NCBI GenBank assembly: GCA_001899585.1
Contig: MKWE01000048.1
Coordinates: 1-42,978, forward strand
DNA length: 42,978 nucleotides
Origin: Rhodospirillales bacterium 70-18
GTDB taxonomy: Bacteria > Pseudomonadota > Alphaproteobacteria > Acetobacterales > Acetobacteraceae
Direction of reading: 5' to 3'
Positions within the stretch are counted from its first letter, which is position 1; each line of letters starts with the position of its first letter. Of the stretch, positions 1 to 7,903 are shown one piece after another. The notes beneath the pieces were generated by a model, which was not told the origin of the DNA, did not search any database, and was given only the letters and a program-made list of their open reading frames with translations. The position numbers and the translations under genes were made by a program.

Positions 1-114
1 GGTCTCTCCCGTTGCATTTTCCACGATGCTAGCACCGGTGCCGGCGGGCTCGCCAGCGGTCTCTCCCGTTGCATTTTCCACGATGCTAGCACCGGTGCCG
101 GCGGGCTCGCCAGC
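1..114. repeat. 57-bp tandem repeat, two copies, cut by the window edge
   Basis: Bases 1-57 and 58-114 are identical 57-bp units (each begins GGTCTCTCCCGTTGC). The match continues one base into 115 and then stops. The array may continue to the left outside the window. The unit is 19 codons long, so any open frame repeats in register. On the minus strand one frame reads as a Gly/Ala/Glu/Thr-rich peptide (contains GEPAGTGASIVENATGET), but no start codon or ribosome site ties it to a gene here. It lies just downstream of the DUF4239 gene. Coding status is unknown. Confidence 0.9.
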
Positions 115-182
115 GACCCCCCTCCCGGCGCCCCCCTTCTGGCCCCCCCTCCTGGCCCCCCCCTCCTGGCGCGGCACCGGCG
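115..182. other. C-tract low-complexity stretch
   Basis: Between the 57-bp repeats and the stop codon of the DUF4239 gene is a C-rich stretch with several runs of 6 to 8 C, interrupted by TTCTGG or TCCTGG. It looks like a degenerate short repeat of about 15 bases. No gene, promoter or terminator is evident. Homopolymer runs like these are prone to slippage and to sequencing error. Confidence 0.6.
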
Positions 183-944
183 CTACGGCTGCATGTGCGC
201 CAGCGCATTGGTCACCGGCCAGTCCGACAGCTTCATGGTGCCGTTCAACGGGCTGTCCATTTCCAGGATCAGGTAGATCGAGCCGCCGATCGCCAGCGAG
301 CAGACCAGGAACGCGGCCACGACCGTCGCGTTGCGCGGCGCGTTCAGCGCGAAGGTGGCGAAGATGAAGGCGATCCACAGCACCAGCACCACCACCACCA
401 TCGGCTGGATCTTGGTGCCGGCCTGCTCGATCATCAGCCAGCGCTGGCGCAGCAGGTTGGTGCTGATCTGCAGGGCCTGATTCTGCAGCCAGGTCTGGCC
501 CTCGTCCACCGGGCGCAGGGCGCGGATCGCCTCGCGGATATGCTCCAGCATCGCGCCGGTCATCTGGCTGTCCAGCACCGCTGGCCGGCTGCCGTCCTTC
601 GGCCAGAAATCCGCCAGCAGTTGCGTCGTGTACTGCCGCAGCAGGTTGCGCGGGACGGCGGCGGTGTCGCCATAGTCGCGGAAGGTCTCGTCGAGCAGAA
701 CCAACTCGGTGGCATAGCCGCGGATGGCCTGGTCGGTGGTGTCGTACGAGGTCTTCGCGGTGGCGATCAGCAGGCCCAGCACCAGGGAGGCCAGCACCGA
801 AAGCATGCCGGTGCCGAGGCGGACGACATCCTGGGTCTCCTTGGTCAGATGGTGGCTGGGCAGGCGCGAATGCAGCACCAGGCCGGCCATCGCGGAGGCG
901 AAGATGGCGGCGGCCACAACCAGGCTGGTGGTGATCGGATTCAT
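183..944 (-). CDS. DUF4239 (bestrophin-like) family membrane protein
   Basis: A 253-residue integral membrane protein. Four hydrophobic helices are visible: one at the extreme N-terminus (after MNPITTS), one around LSVLASLVLGLLIATA, and two near the C-terminus (VVVVLVLWIAFIFATFAL and the AFLVCSLAIGGSIYLIL stretch). A soluble helical loop of about 120 residues lies between the pairs. This two-plus-two layout and the segment after helix 2 (AKTSYDTTDQAIRGYATEL) match the DUF4239 / bestrophin-like family, whose function is not established. I chose the ATG at 944 because AAAGGGA lies about 5 bases upstream. A GTG at 995 would add 17 residues of no clear character. The gene is monocistronic and divergent from fabD. 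Family assignment is from recall of sequence pattern. Confidence 0.75.
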   Translation of the reverse strand: MNPITTSLVVAAAIFASAMAGLVLHSRLPSHHLTKETQDVVRLGTGMLSVLASLVLGLLIATAKTSYDTTDQAIRGYATELVLLDETFRDYGDTAAVPRNLLRQYTTQLLADFWPKDGSRPAVLDSQMTGAMLEHIREAIRALRPVDEGQTWLQNQALQISTNLLRQRWLMIEQAGTKIQPMVVVVLVLWIAFIFATFALNAPRNATVVAAFLVCSLAIGGSIYLILEMDSPLNGTMKLSDWPVTNALAHMQP

Positions 945-1327
945 GGGGTCCCTTTGCTGCGTCCCGCGCCCCGTGTCCCGCGTCGGGCCGCGCACGGCAT
1001 CGCCGCCATCCTATAGCGGCTGCGTGCGGGTTTGGCCCGTTAAGAGCAGGCAAGGGGAGGCGCGGCCAGCATAAGCGCCCCGAATAAGCGCATGGATGCG
1101 TCCCGACGTGCGGTCCGGATTCCCCCTGAGCCCGCCAGCCGGGGCCTGGCGGCCAGCGATTCCAGCAGGATGGCGGCGCCACGACACGCACCGAATCGGC
1201 GCATCGGGCCCTCTCCGGAGCGGTTGCGCGCGGCATGGCCGGGGCCGCCACGATTGACAACCGTTCAACGGCGGGGTGAAACCGGCCGTAACACCCGCCG
1301 CGACCCCCATTTTTGAAGTCGGTTTCA
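945..1327. other. Divergent intergenic region DUF4239/fabD
   Basis: A 383-bp gap between divergent genes. It holds a short direct repeat, ATAAGCGC at 1071-1078 and again at 1084-1091 (13-bp period), and a promoter-like sequence close to fabD (listed separately). No tRNA-like fold or convincing small ORF is seen. Confidence 0.5.
1254..1282 (+). promoter_or_regulatory. Candidate fabD promoter
   Basis: A perfect -35 hexamer TTGACA (1254-1259) is followed after 17 bp by a weak -10, TGAAAC (1277-1282), about 45 bp before the fabD start. Position and -35 are good; the -10 is poor, so the call is tentative. Confidence 0.35.
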
Positions 1328-2287
1328 ATGCCCGTGCACGCCTTCATCTTCCCCGGCCAGGGCAGTCAGGCCCCCGGCATGGGCCGCGACCTCGCCGCCG
1401 CCTTCGCCGCCGCGCGCGAAGTGTTAGAGGAGGTCGACGAGACCCTGCAGCAGAAGCTGTCCAAGCTGATGTTCGAAGGCCCGTCCGACGAGCTGACGCT
1501 CACCGAGAACGCCCAGCCGGCGCTGATGGCGCATTCGCTGGCGGTGCTGCGGGTGCTGGAGCGCGAGGGCGGCTTCCGCCTGACCGATCGCGCGGTGGTG
1601 GTGGCCGGGCATTCGCTGGGCGAATATTCGGCGCTGGCCGCCGCCGGCGCCTTCACCCCCGCGCAGGCGGCGCGGCTGCTGCGGCTGCGCGGGCAGGCGA
1701 TGCAGAAGGCGGTGCCCGCCGGCACCGGCGCCATGGCCGCCCTGCTGGGCGCCGAGATGGCGCTGGCCGAGGAGATCTGCGCCGCCGCCGCCACCGCGCC
1801 CGACGGCACGCGCCAGGTGGTGCAGCCGGCCAACGACAATGGCGGCGGCCAGGTGGTGATCTCCGGCCACAAGGAGGCGGTGGAGCGCGCCATCGAGCTG
1901 GCCAAGGCGCGCGGCGTGCGCCGGGCCATGCTGCTGCCTGTCTCGGCGCCGTTCCACTGCGCGCTGATGGCCCCGGCCGCCGATGCCATGGCCGCGGCGC
2001 TGGAGCACTCGCCGCCGGCCGCCCCGGCGGTGCCGGTGATCGCCAATGTCTCCGCCGCCAAGGCCACCGACCCCGCCGAGATCACCCGCCTGCTGGTCGC
2101 CCAGGTCACCGCCACGGTGCGCTGGCGCGAATGCATGCAGGCGATGGCCGCGCTGGGCGTGGACAGCTTTCTCGAACTCGGCGCCGGCAAGGTGCTGACC
2201 GGCCTCGTGAAGCGCATCCTGCCCGATGCCGCCGCCGCCGCCGCCGGCACGCCGGCCGAGATCGAGCAGATCCTGAAGCTGCTGTAG
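1328..2287 (+). CDS. fabD: Malonyl-CoA:ACP transacylase FabD
   Basis: Transfers malonyl from CoA to acyl carrier protein, supplying the extender unit for type II fatty-acid synthesis in the cytoplasm. The 319-residue length is normal for the family. It opens with the typical FPGQGSQ motif, has the nucleophile Ser96 in GHSLGEYSA, and the catalytic His210 in SAPFHCALM. I placed the start at the ATG giving MPVHAFIFPGQGSQ; an in-frame TTG 15 bases upstream is less likely. It heads a fabD-fabG-acpP-fabF cluster and is followed by fabG after 11 bases. Function is secure from motifs and context. Confidence 0.97.
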   Translation: MPVHAFIFPGQGSQAPGMGRDLAAAFAAAREVLEEVDETLQQKLSKLMFEGPSDELTLTENAQPALMAHSLAVLRVLEREGGFRLTDRAVVVAGHSLGEYSALAAAGAFTPAQAARLLRLRGQAMQKAVPAGTGAMAALLGAEMALAEEICAAAATAPDGTRQVVQPANDNGGGQVVISGHKEAVERAIELAKARGVRRAMLLPVSAPFHCALMAPAADAMAAALEHSPPAAPAVPVIANVSAAKATDPAEITRLLVAQVTATVRWRECMQAMAALGVDSFLELGAGKVLTGLVKRILPDAAAAAAGTPAEIEQILKLL

Positions 2288-2298
2288 GGAGAGCACCC

Positions 2299-3048
2299 AT
2301 GTTCCGTCTCGACGGCCGGACGGCCCTGGTCACCGGGGCCTCGGGCGGCATCGGCGCCGCCATCGCCCGCGCGCTGCATGCCCAGGGCGCCACCGTGGCC
2401 CTGTCCGGCACCCGGCGCGACGCGCTGGAGGCATTGGCCGGCGAACTGGGGGAGCGGGCGCATGTCTGCCCCGCCGACCTCACCGACCCGGCCGCGCCGG
2501 ACGCGCTGGTGGCCGCCGTGGACGCGCTGGAGAAATCCGGCGCCGGCCCGCTGCACATCCTGGTCAACAATGCCGGCCTCACCCGCGACATGCTGGCGCT
2601 GCGCATGAAGGACGAGGACTGGCAGGCGGTGCTGGACGTGGACCTGACCGCGCCGTTCCGCCTTGCCCGCGCCGCCCTGCGCGGCATGCTGCGCCGGCGC
2701 GCCGGGCGGATCATCGCCATCTCCTCCATCGTCGGCGCCACCGGCAACCCGGGCCAGGCCAACTACGCCGCCGCCAAGGCCGGGCTGGTGGGCATGAGCA
2801 AGGCGCTGGCGCAGGAAGTGGCCTCGCGCGGGGTCACCGTGAACGTGGTGGCGCCCGGCTTCGTGGCCACGCCGATGACCGACGCGCTGACCGAGGGCCA
2901 GCGCACGAAGCTGCTGGAGGCGATTCCGCTGGGCCGCATGGGCGCGCCCGCCGACATCGCCGCCGCGGTCACCTATCTGTGCAGCGACGAGGCCGGCTGG
3001 GTCACCGGCGCCACGCTGCATGTCAACGGCGGAATGGCTATGCTGTAG
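2299..3048 (+). CDS. fabG: 3-oxoacyl-ACP reductase FabG
   Basis: NADPH-dependent reduction of 3-oxoacyl-ACP to 3-hydroxyacyl-ACP, the first reductive step of fatty-acid elongation. The 249-residue protein is a classical short-chain dehydrogenase: cofactor loop TGASGGIG near residue 13, structural NNAG near residue 90, catalytic Ser in ISSIVGATG and the Tyr/Lys pair in YAAAK, and the usual C-terminus ending in HVNGGMAML. A GGGAGAG ribosome site precedes the ATG. Its place between fabD and acpP separates it from the many other SDR enzymes. Confidence 0.96.
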   Translation: MFRLDGRTALVTGASGGIGAAIARALHAQGATVALSGTRRDALEALAGELGERAHVCPADLTDPAAPDALVAAVDALEKSGAGPLHILVNNAGLTRDMLALRMKDEDWQAVLDVDLTAPFRLARAALRGMLRRRAGRIIAISSIVGATGNPGQANYAAAKAGLVGMSKALAQEVASRGVTVNVVAPGFVATPMTDALTEGQRTKLLEAIPLGRMGAPADIAAAVTYLCSDEAGWVTGATLHVNGGMAML

Positions 3049-3250
3049 TATCCGCCGATTCGGCCGCGCGCCGGGTTGGCGTGTATGACATATCCATGCT
3101 AAGCGCCGCGCGGCCTCGTCCGGGGTTAGGTGCGCGGCGCCGATACGGGCCGACCCGGCCGGCAGCCGACCCGCGCAAAGCGGGCGCTGCGGGAACGGGT
3201 GGGCCGGACGAGACGTCAACAGAACCGGCAGGCAGGAGATTGGAATTCCG

Positions 3251-3490
3251 ATGAGCGATATCGCCGATAGGGTGAAGAAGATCGTGGTCGAGCACCTCGG
3301 CGTCGAGGAAAGCAAGGTGACCGCCGAGGCGTCGTTCATCGACGACCTGGGCGCGGACAGCCTGGACACGGTCGAACTGGTGATGGCCTTCGAAGAGGCC
3401 TTCAGCGTCGAGATCCCCGAAGACGCTGCCGAGAAGATCAGCACCGTCAAGGACGCGATCGAATACATCGAGAAGCAGAAGGCGGCCTGA
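3251..3490 (+). CDS. acpP: Acyl carrier protein
   Basis: Small acidic carrier of growing acyl chains, 79 residues. The phosphopantetheine attachment serine is Ser37 in [10 protein letters not shown]. The rest fits the four-helix ACP fold ([20 protein letters not shown], then [13 protein letters not shown]). A 202-bp gap separates it from fabG, long enough for its own promoter, as expected for a very highly expressed gene, though I could not pick clear hexamers there. AGGAG lies about 12 bases before the ATG, a rather long spacing. Confidence 0.97.
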   Translation: MSDIADRVKKIVVEHLGVEESKVTAEASFIDDLGADSLDTVELVMAFEEAFSVEIPEDAAEKISTVKDAIEYIEKQKAA

Positions 3491-3498
3491 ACCGGCCG

Positions 3499-3516
3499 GG
3501 CCGGCTTCAGCCGGCC
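3499..3516 (+). terminator. Stem-loop after acpP
   Basis: A perfect 7-bp stem, GGCCGGC / GCCGGCC, with a TTCA loop lies 9 bases past the acpP stop. There is no T-run after it, so it is more likely a partial terminator or a 3' stabilising hairpin that raises acpP mRNA relative to fabF than a full stop. Confidence 0.4.
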
Positions 3517-3623
3517 TGCGGTTCACTGCCGGCTCTGGACGGTCGTCGGATACCGGCGGCGCATGTATGCGCCGCCTGTCGCCGGCCGACCTCAAGAAGA
3601 CTGAAAGGCGAGGAATGGCACCG

Positions 3624-4886
3624 ATGCGGCGCGTGGTGGTGACTGGCATGGGCATCGCCTGCCCCCTGGGCCTGGGCGTGGAGCATGTCTGGAAACGCCT
3701 GATCAATGGCGAATCCGGCATCCGCGCGATCCAGTCCTTCGATGTCTCGGACCTGCCGGCCAGGATCGCCGGCGAGATCCCGCTTGGCACCAAGGCGGAG
3801 GGCAAGCTCGACATCTCCGAATGGATCCCGGTCAAGGACCAGAAGAAGATGGACCGCTTCATCCAGTTCGCCCTGGTGGCGGGCACGGAGGCGGTCGAGG
3901 ATTCCGGCTGGATGCCCGAAAGCGAGGAAGACCGCTGCGCCACCGGGGTGATGATCGGCTCCGGCATCGGCGGGCTGGAGACGATTTTCGACGCCGCCAA
4001 GCTGGTGTTCGAGGGCAAGGCCCGCCGGCTGTCGCCGTTTTTCATCCCTTCCGCGCTGATCAACCTGGCCTCGGGCCATCTGTCGATCAAATACGGCTTC
4101 AAGGGCCCCAACCACGCCGTGGTCACCGCCTGCGCCACCGGCGTGCATGCGATCGGCGACGCCGCGCGGCTGATCCAGTACGGCGATGCCGACGTGATGG
4201 TGGCCGGCGGCGCCGAATCGGCCGTTAATATCCTCGGCATCGCCGGGTTCTGCGCCTCACGCGCGCTTTCCACCGCGTTCAACGACACGCCGGCGCGGGG
4301 CTCCCGCCCCTGGGACCGCGACCGCGACGGCTTCGTGATGGGCGAGGGCTCCGGCATGGTGGTGCTGGAGGAGTACGAGCACGCCCGCCGACGCGGTGCC
4401 AAGATCTACGGCGAGGTCGCCGGCTACGGCATGTCCGGCGACGCCCACCACATCACCGCCCCGGCGGACGGCCATGAAGGCGCCTTCCGCGCCATGAAGG
4501 CCGCGCTGCGCAATGGCGGCCTGACCCCCGACCAGATCCAGTACGTGAACGCGCACGGCACCTCCACGCCGCTGGGCGACGACCTGGAGCTGGACGCGGT
4601 GGAGCGGTTCTTCGGCCCGGCCGCCAACGGCTTGGCGATGTCCTCCACCAAGTCGGCCACCGGCCACCTGCTGGGCGCCGCCGGCGCGATCGAGGCGGTG
4701 TTCTCCATCCTGGCGGTGCGCGACGGCGTGGCGCCGCCGACGCTGAACCTGGATGCCCCCAGCCGCGAAAGCGTGATCGACCGGGTGGCGCACACCGCCC
4801 AGCAGCGCAAGATCGACATCGCGCTGTCCAACAGCTTCGGCTTCGGCGGCACCAACGCCTCCATCCTGTTCCGCAAGGCCCCCTGA
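3624..4886 (+). CDS. fabF: 3-oxoacyl-ACP synthase II FabF
   Basis: Condenses malonyl-ACP with acyl-ACP in chain elongation. The 420-residue protein has the Cys-His-His triad of KAS I/II enzymes: Cys170 in VTACATGVHA, His311 in NAHGTSTPLGD, and His348 in SATGHLLGAAGA. The C-terminal FGFGGTNAS is also present. Two ATGs compete: 3615 (MAPMRRVVV) and 3624 (MRRVVVTG). AGGCGAGGA ends at 3613, so only 3624 has workable spacing (10 bases), and it matches the usual FabF N-terminus. mltG follows after 32 bases. Confidence 0.96.
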   Translation: MRRVVVTGMGIACPLGLGVEHVWKRLINGESGIRAIQSFDVSDLPARIAGEIPLGTKAEGKLDISEWIPVKDQKKMDRFIQFALVAGTEAVEDSGWMPESEEDRCATGVMIGSGIGGLETIFDAAKLVFEGKARRLSPFFIPSALINLASGHLSIKYGFKGPNHAVVTACATGVHAIGDAARLIQYGDADVMVAGGAESAVNILGIAGFCASRALSTAFNDTPARGSRPWDRDRDGFVMGEGSGMVVLEEYEHARRRGAKIYGEVAGYGMSGDAHHITAPADGHEGAFRAMKAALRNGGLTPDQIQYVNAHGTSTPLGDDLELDAVERFFGPAANGLAMSSTKSATGHLLGAAGAIEAVFSILAVRDGVAPPTLNLDAPSRESVIDRVAHTAQQRKIDIALSNSFGFGGTNASILFRKAP

Positions 4887-4918
4887 GCGGGGCCGCGCGG
4901 ACGGCGGACCCCCAAAGA

Positions 4919-5926
4919 GTGTCGGACAGCGCCGGCACGCCCCCGCCGCGCCGGCCGCGTGCCTGGCGGTTCGCGCTGGTGGTCGCGCTGGTGCTGCTGG
5001 CCGGGGCGGGCGGCCTGCTGGGGCTGAACCTGGCCCGCCAGACGCTCACCGCCCCCGGCCCGCTGGCGGAGGCCACCGACGTGGTGGTGCCGCATGGCGG
5101 CCCGCAGACCGTGGGCGCGGCGCTGCAGGCGGCCGGCGTGCTGCGCCAGGAACTGGCCTTCCGCGCCGCCGTCTGGTGGACCCGTACGGAAGGGCCGCTG
5201 CATGCCGGGGAATTCCGCTTCCCGGCCGCGGCCAGCCTGCGCGCGGTGCTGACCGTGCTGCGCACCGCCCGGCCGGTGCAGCACTATCTGACCATCCCCG
5301 AGGGCCTGACCGCGTCGCAGATCGCCGAACTGTTCGACCATGCCGATGCGCTGACCGGCGCCACCCCGGTGCCGCCGGAGGGCGCGGTGCTGCCGGAAAC
5401 CTACGCCTATGAGCGCGGCGTCACCCGTGCCGCGGTGATGCAGCGTGCCGAGCGGGCGATGGACCGCACCCTGGCCGCTGCCTGGGCCGGCCGCGCCGAG
5501 GGGTTGGGCCTATCCAGCCCGCGCGAGATGCTCATCCTGGCCAGCATCGTCGAGCGCGAGACGGCGCGGCCGGAGGAGCGGCCGATGGTGGCCGCGGTGT
5601 TTCTCAACCGCCTGCAACGCGGCATGCGGCTGCAATCAGACCCGACGGTGGCCTATGCGGTCAGCGGCGGCGCGGGAACGCTGGACCGCAAGCTGACCCG
5701 CGCCGACCTGGAAGCCGCCAGCCCCTACAACACCTATCGCATCGCCGGCCTGCCACCCGACCCGATCGCCAGCCCCGGCCGCGCGGCGATCGAGGCGGTG
5801 GCCCATCCGGCGAGCACCGACGCGCTGTATTTCGTCGCCGACGGCACCGGCGGCCATGCCTTTGCCCGCACGCTGCAGGAGCATAATCGCAACGTGGCGA
5901 AGTGGCGGACGCTGGACGGGAAGTAA
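4919..5926 (+). CDS. mltG: Endolytic murein transglycosylase MltG (YceG family)
   Basis: Membrane-anchored lytic transglycosylase that cleaves nascent glycan strands and is thought to end their elongation. The 335-residue protein has a cytoplasmic Pro/Arg-rich tail, one membrane helix (about residues 17-36, ALVVALVLLAGAGGLLGLNL) and a periplasmic YceG domain. The conserved catalytic block is present: ILASIVERETARPEERP with its Glu, then VFLNRLQRGMRLQSDPTV and SPYNTYRIAGLPPDPI. The start is a GTG at 4919; no better ATG is in frame upstream. Placement after fabF is common in alphaproteobacteria. Confidence 0.93.
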   Translation: MSDSAGTPPPRRPRAWRFALVVALVLLAGAGGLLGLNLARQTLTAPGPLAEATDVVVPHGGPQTVGAALQAAGVLRQELAFRAAVWWTRTEGPLHAGEFRFPAAASLRAVLTVLRTARPVQHYLTIPEGLTASQIAELFDHADALTGATPVPPEGAVLPETYAYERGVTRAAVMQRAERAMDRTLAAAWAGRAEGLGLSSPREMLILASIVERETARPEERPMVAAVFLNRLQRGMRLQSDPTVAYAVSGGAGTLDRKLTRADLEAASPYNTYRIAGLPPDPIASPGRAAIEAVAHPASTDALYFVADGTGGHAFARTLQEHNRNVAKWRTLDGK

Positions 5927-6056
5927 GGCGGGGCGCTGCCCCGAGCCCTGCCAGGGGCCGAGCCCCTGGACCTCGGAATTTAAAAATGACTGATTTGGAT
6001 AATTTGAGATCCAGGGGCTCGGCCCCTGGTGGGGTGCGGGGCAAAGCCCCGTCTTC
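5927..6056. repeat. GC-rich palindromic repeat, copy 1 (convergent gap)
   Basis: This begins at the mltG stop and fills most of the gap to the convergent SDR gene. It contains CCAGGGGCCGAGCCCCTGG (5951-5969) and its inverted partner CCAGGGGCTCGGCCCCTGG (6011-6029), each palindromic and together able to form a long stem. Flanks are GGCGGGGCGCTGCCCC on the left and GGGGCAAAGCCCC on the right. Related copies lie at 16348 and 20686. It probably forms a strong structure that ends transcription from both sides. Confidence 0.85.
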
Positions 6057-6118
6057 CTCGCGGCTCGCCCGATCGCCGGGCAAAACCAATTATGTTACAT
6101 AATAGTGATGCAACATAA

Positions 6119-6904
6119 CTACCCCTCCCGCGCCTCCTTGCCCGGCGCGATCGCCAGCAACTGCGCCGACCAGGCCAACGGCAGCAGCCCGAGCAGCCGC
6201 GCCGCCACCCCCATCCACCAGGGAAACACCACCCGGCGCCGCCCCGCGGCGATGCCGCGCAGGATGATCCGCGCCGCCCGGTCCGCATCCATCAGCCCGG
6301 GCATCGGAAAGCGGTTCGGCGCCGTCATGGCGCTGCGCACATAGCCGGGGCAGATGCTGGCGAGCCCGATGCCGCGCGCCCGCGCGCTGGGGATGCTGCC
6401 CACGGTCCATGCATCCACCGCCGCCTTGGAGGCGCAATAGGCCGGCGCGCCCGGTGCCGCCAGGAAGGCGGCGATCGAGGCCACCACGGCGATCCGCCCG
6501 CGCAGCCCGTCCGGCCCCGCCGGCTGCGCCGCCATCGCCGCCATCGCCGGCAGCACGGTGTTCAGCACGCCGCCGAGGTTGGTGCCGAAGATGGCGCGCA
6601 CCTGGGCGGCGCTCTCCGCCCGTCCGTCGCCGGTGCCGGCCGAGATGCCGGCATTGGCCACCACCAGGTCCAGCCGCCCCGCCTGGCTGATCCAGTCCGC
6701 CATCGCCGCCGCGTCGATTGCATCCAGCACCCGCGCGCGCACCTCCGCCCCGCGCGCCCGGCAGGCGGCGGCGGTGGCCTCCAGCCGCGCGGCGTCGCGC
6801 CCGGACAGGTGCAGCACCACGCCAGGCGCCGCGCATTCCAGCGCCAGCGCCGCCCCGATGCCCGACGAGGCGCCGGTGATGAGCACGTATGCGTACCGGG
6901 TCAT
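6119..6904 (-). CDS. Short-chain dehydrogenase/reductase
   Basis: A 261-residue classical SDR of unknown substrate. Visible motifs are the cofactor loop TGASSGIG (about residues 10-17), VANAG in place of NNAG, a Ser in VVASIAAFLA, and the Tyr/Lys site as YCASKAA. The C-terminal 50 residues are hydrophobic (WWMGVAARLLGLLPLAWSAQ), suggesting membrane association, as in many SDRs annotated near lipid genes. The start at 6904 (MTRYAYVLITG) follows AAAGGGCTGGAGC; an in-frame ATG at 6967 lies inside a dispersed repeat and is less likely. Convergent with mltG and divergent from yicC. Confidence 0.85.
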   Translation of the reverse strand: MTRYAYVLITGASSGIGAALALECAAPGVVLHLSGRDAARLEATAAACRARGAEVRARVLDAIDAAAMADWISQAGRLDLVVANAGISAGTGDGRAESAAQVRAIFGTNLGGVLNTVLPAMAAMAAQPAGPDGLRGRIAVVASIAAFLAAPGAPAYCASKAAVDAWTVGSIPSARARGIGLASICPGYVRSAMTAPNRFPMPGLMDADRAARIILRGIAAGRRRVVFPWWMGVAARLLGLLPLAWSAQLLAIAPGKEAREG

Positions 6905-6919
6905 GCTCCAGCCCTTTGA

Positions 6920-6955
6920 TTTGGTCGCATGATTCACGCCTCCGGTGATTCCACC
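6920..6955. repeat. Dispersed 36-bp repeat, copy A
   Basis: On the minus strand this reads GGTGGAATCACCGGAGG followed by CGTGAATCATGCGACCAAA. A near-identical copy in the opposite orientation is at 9522-9556. GGTG and CACC flank GAAT and could pair. It sits in the leader of the SDR gene within the divergent SDR/yicC gap, so it could act on either. Function unknown. Confidence 0.75.
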
Positions 6956-7003
6956 TGCCGCGATCATGCTCTAGACATGTGGCCCGCGCGGAAGGACATG
7001 GCA

Positions 7004-7894
7004 ATGACGCTGGCGCTCGCCTCGATGACCGGATTTGCCCGCACCGAGGGGGTGGTCGATGGCCTCGCCTGGGCGTGGGAATTGCGCAGCGTCAACGGCC
7101 GCGGGCTGGAACTGCGCTTCCGCCTGCCCACCGGGTTCGACACGCTGGAACCGGCGCTGCGCGAGGCGGCCGGGCGGCTGCTGAAGCGCGGCAACGTCAC
7201 CGCCAACCTCACCGTGCGCCGCGACGAGCAGCCGAAGCTGGCGCCCGACCCGGCGGCGCTGGAACAGGTGCTGGCGCTGGCCACCGCGCTGGCCGCGCGC
7301 ATCCCCGGCGCCCCGGCCCCGCGCGCCGAGGCGCTGCTGGCGCTGCCCGGCGTGCTGCGCGCCGCCGCCGCCGGCAACGAGGAGGTGGGGCCCGCCGCTC
7401 TGGCCGCCGCGCGGGCCGGCTTCGACACGGCGCTGAGCGCCATGGCCACCGCCCGCCGGGGCGAGGGCGCCCGCCTGGACGCCACGCTGCGCACCCTGCT
7501 GGCCGAGATCGCCGCCCTGCATCTGCGCGCCGCCGAGCAGGCCGCCGACCAGCCGGCCGCCCAGCGCGTCCGCATGCTGGAGACGGTGCGCGCCCTGATG
7601 GCCGAGTTGCCCGCCCTGCCGGAGGAGCGGATCGCCCAGGAAGTCGCCCTGCTGGCCGCCAAATCCGACGTGCGCGAGGAGCTGGACCGTCTGGACGCGC
7701 ATCTGCACGCCGCCCACGCGCTGCTGGCCGAGGCGGTGGCGATCGGCCGGCGGTTCGACTTCCTGGTGCAGGAATTCAACCGCGAAGCCAACACGCTTTG
7801 CAGCAAATCCGCATCCGTGGCACTCACGGCGACCGGCCTGACGCTCAAGGCCACCATCGAACAACTGCGCGAGCAGGTGCAGAACATCGAGTAG
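7004..7894 (+). CDS. yicC: YicC/YloC family endoribonuclease
   Basis: 296 residues. The N-terminal block MTGFARTEG, then WELRSVNGRGLELRFRLP, and the C-terminal block GRRFDFLVQEFNREANTLCSK are hallmarks of the YicC/YloC family. E. coli YicC has been described as an endoribonuclease, so a role in RNA turnover is likely. Two ATGs are close: 6998 and 7004. GGAAGG ends at 6995, giving the better spacing (8) to 7004. It precedes gmk by 9 bases, a pairing conserved in many proteobacteria, and the two are almost surely co-transcribed. Confidence 0.9.
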   Translation: MTLALASMTGFARTEGVVDGLAWAWELRSVNGRGLELRFRLPTGFDTLEPALREAAGRLLKRGNVTANLTVRRDEQPKLAPDPAALEQVLALATALAARIPGAPAPRAEALLALPGVLRAAAAGNEEVGPAALAAARAGFDTALSAMATARRGEGARLDATLRTLLAEIAALHLRAAEQAADQPAAQRVRMLETVRALMAELPALPEERIAQEVALLAAKSDVREELDRLDAHLHAAHALLAEAVAIGRRFDFLVQEFNREANTLCSKSASVALTATGLTLKATIEQLREQVQNIE

Positions 7895-7903
7895 GACGGC
7901 ACG

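Noticed and set aside
1-114. CRISPR-like array
   Set aside because: The two 57-bp units are directly adjacent with no spacers, and no cas genes are present.
26-367. Plus-strand ORF through the 57-bp repeat
   Set aside because: Starts inside the repeat, runs antisense into the DUF4239 gene, has no ribosome site and no recognisable domain.
945-1327. tRNA or small RNA gene in the fabD upstream gap
   Set aside because: No cloverleaf-compatible arms or TψC-like sequence and no isolated promoter-terminator pair were found.
1276-3048. fabD-fabG gene fusion suggested by one continuous open frame
   Set aside because: The upstream part of that frame is the +1 shadow of fabD; fabD has its own stop at 2287 and fabG its own ribosome site and ATG at 2299.
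1366-3468. 700-codon minus-strand open frame across fabD-fabG-acpP
   Set aside because: Covers three well-identified genes on the other strand and shows no recognisable domain; a GC-driven shadow.
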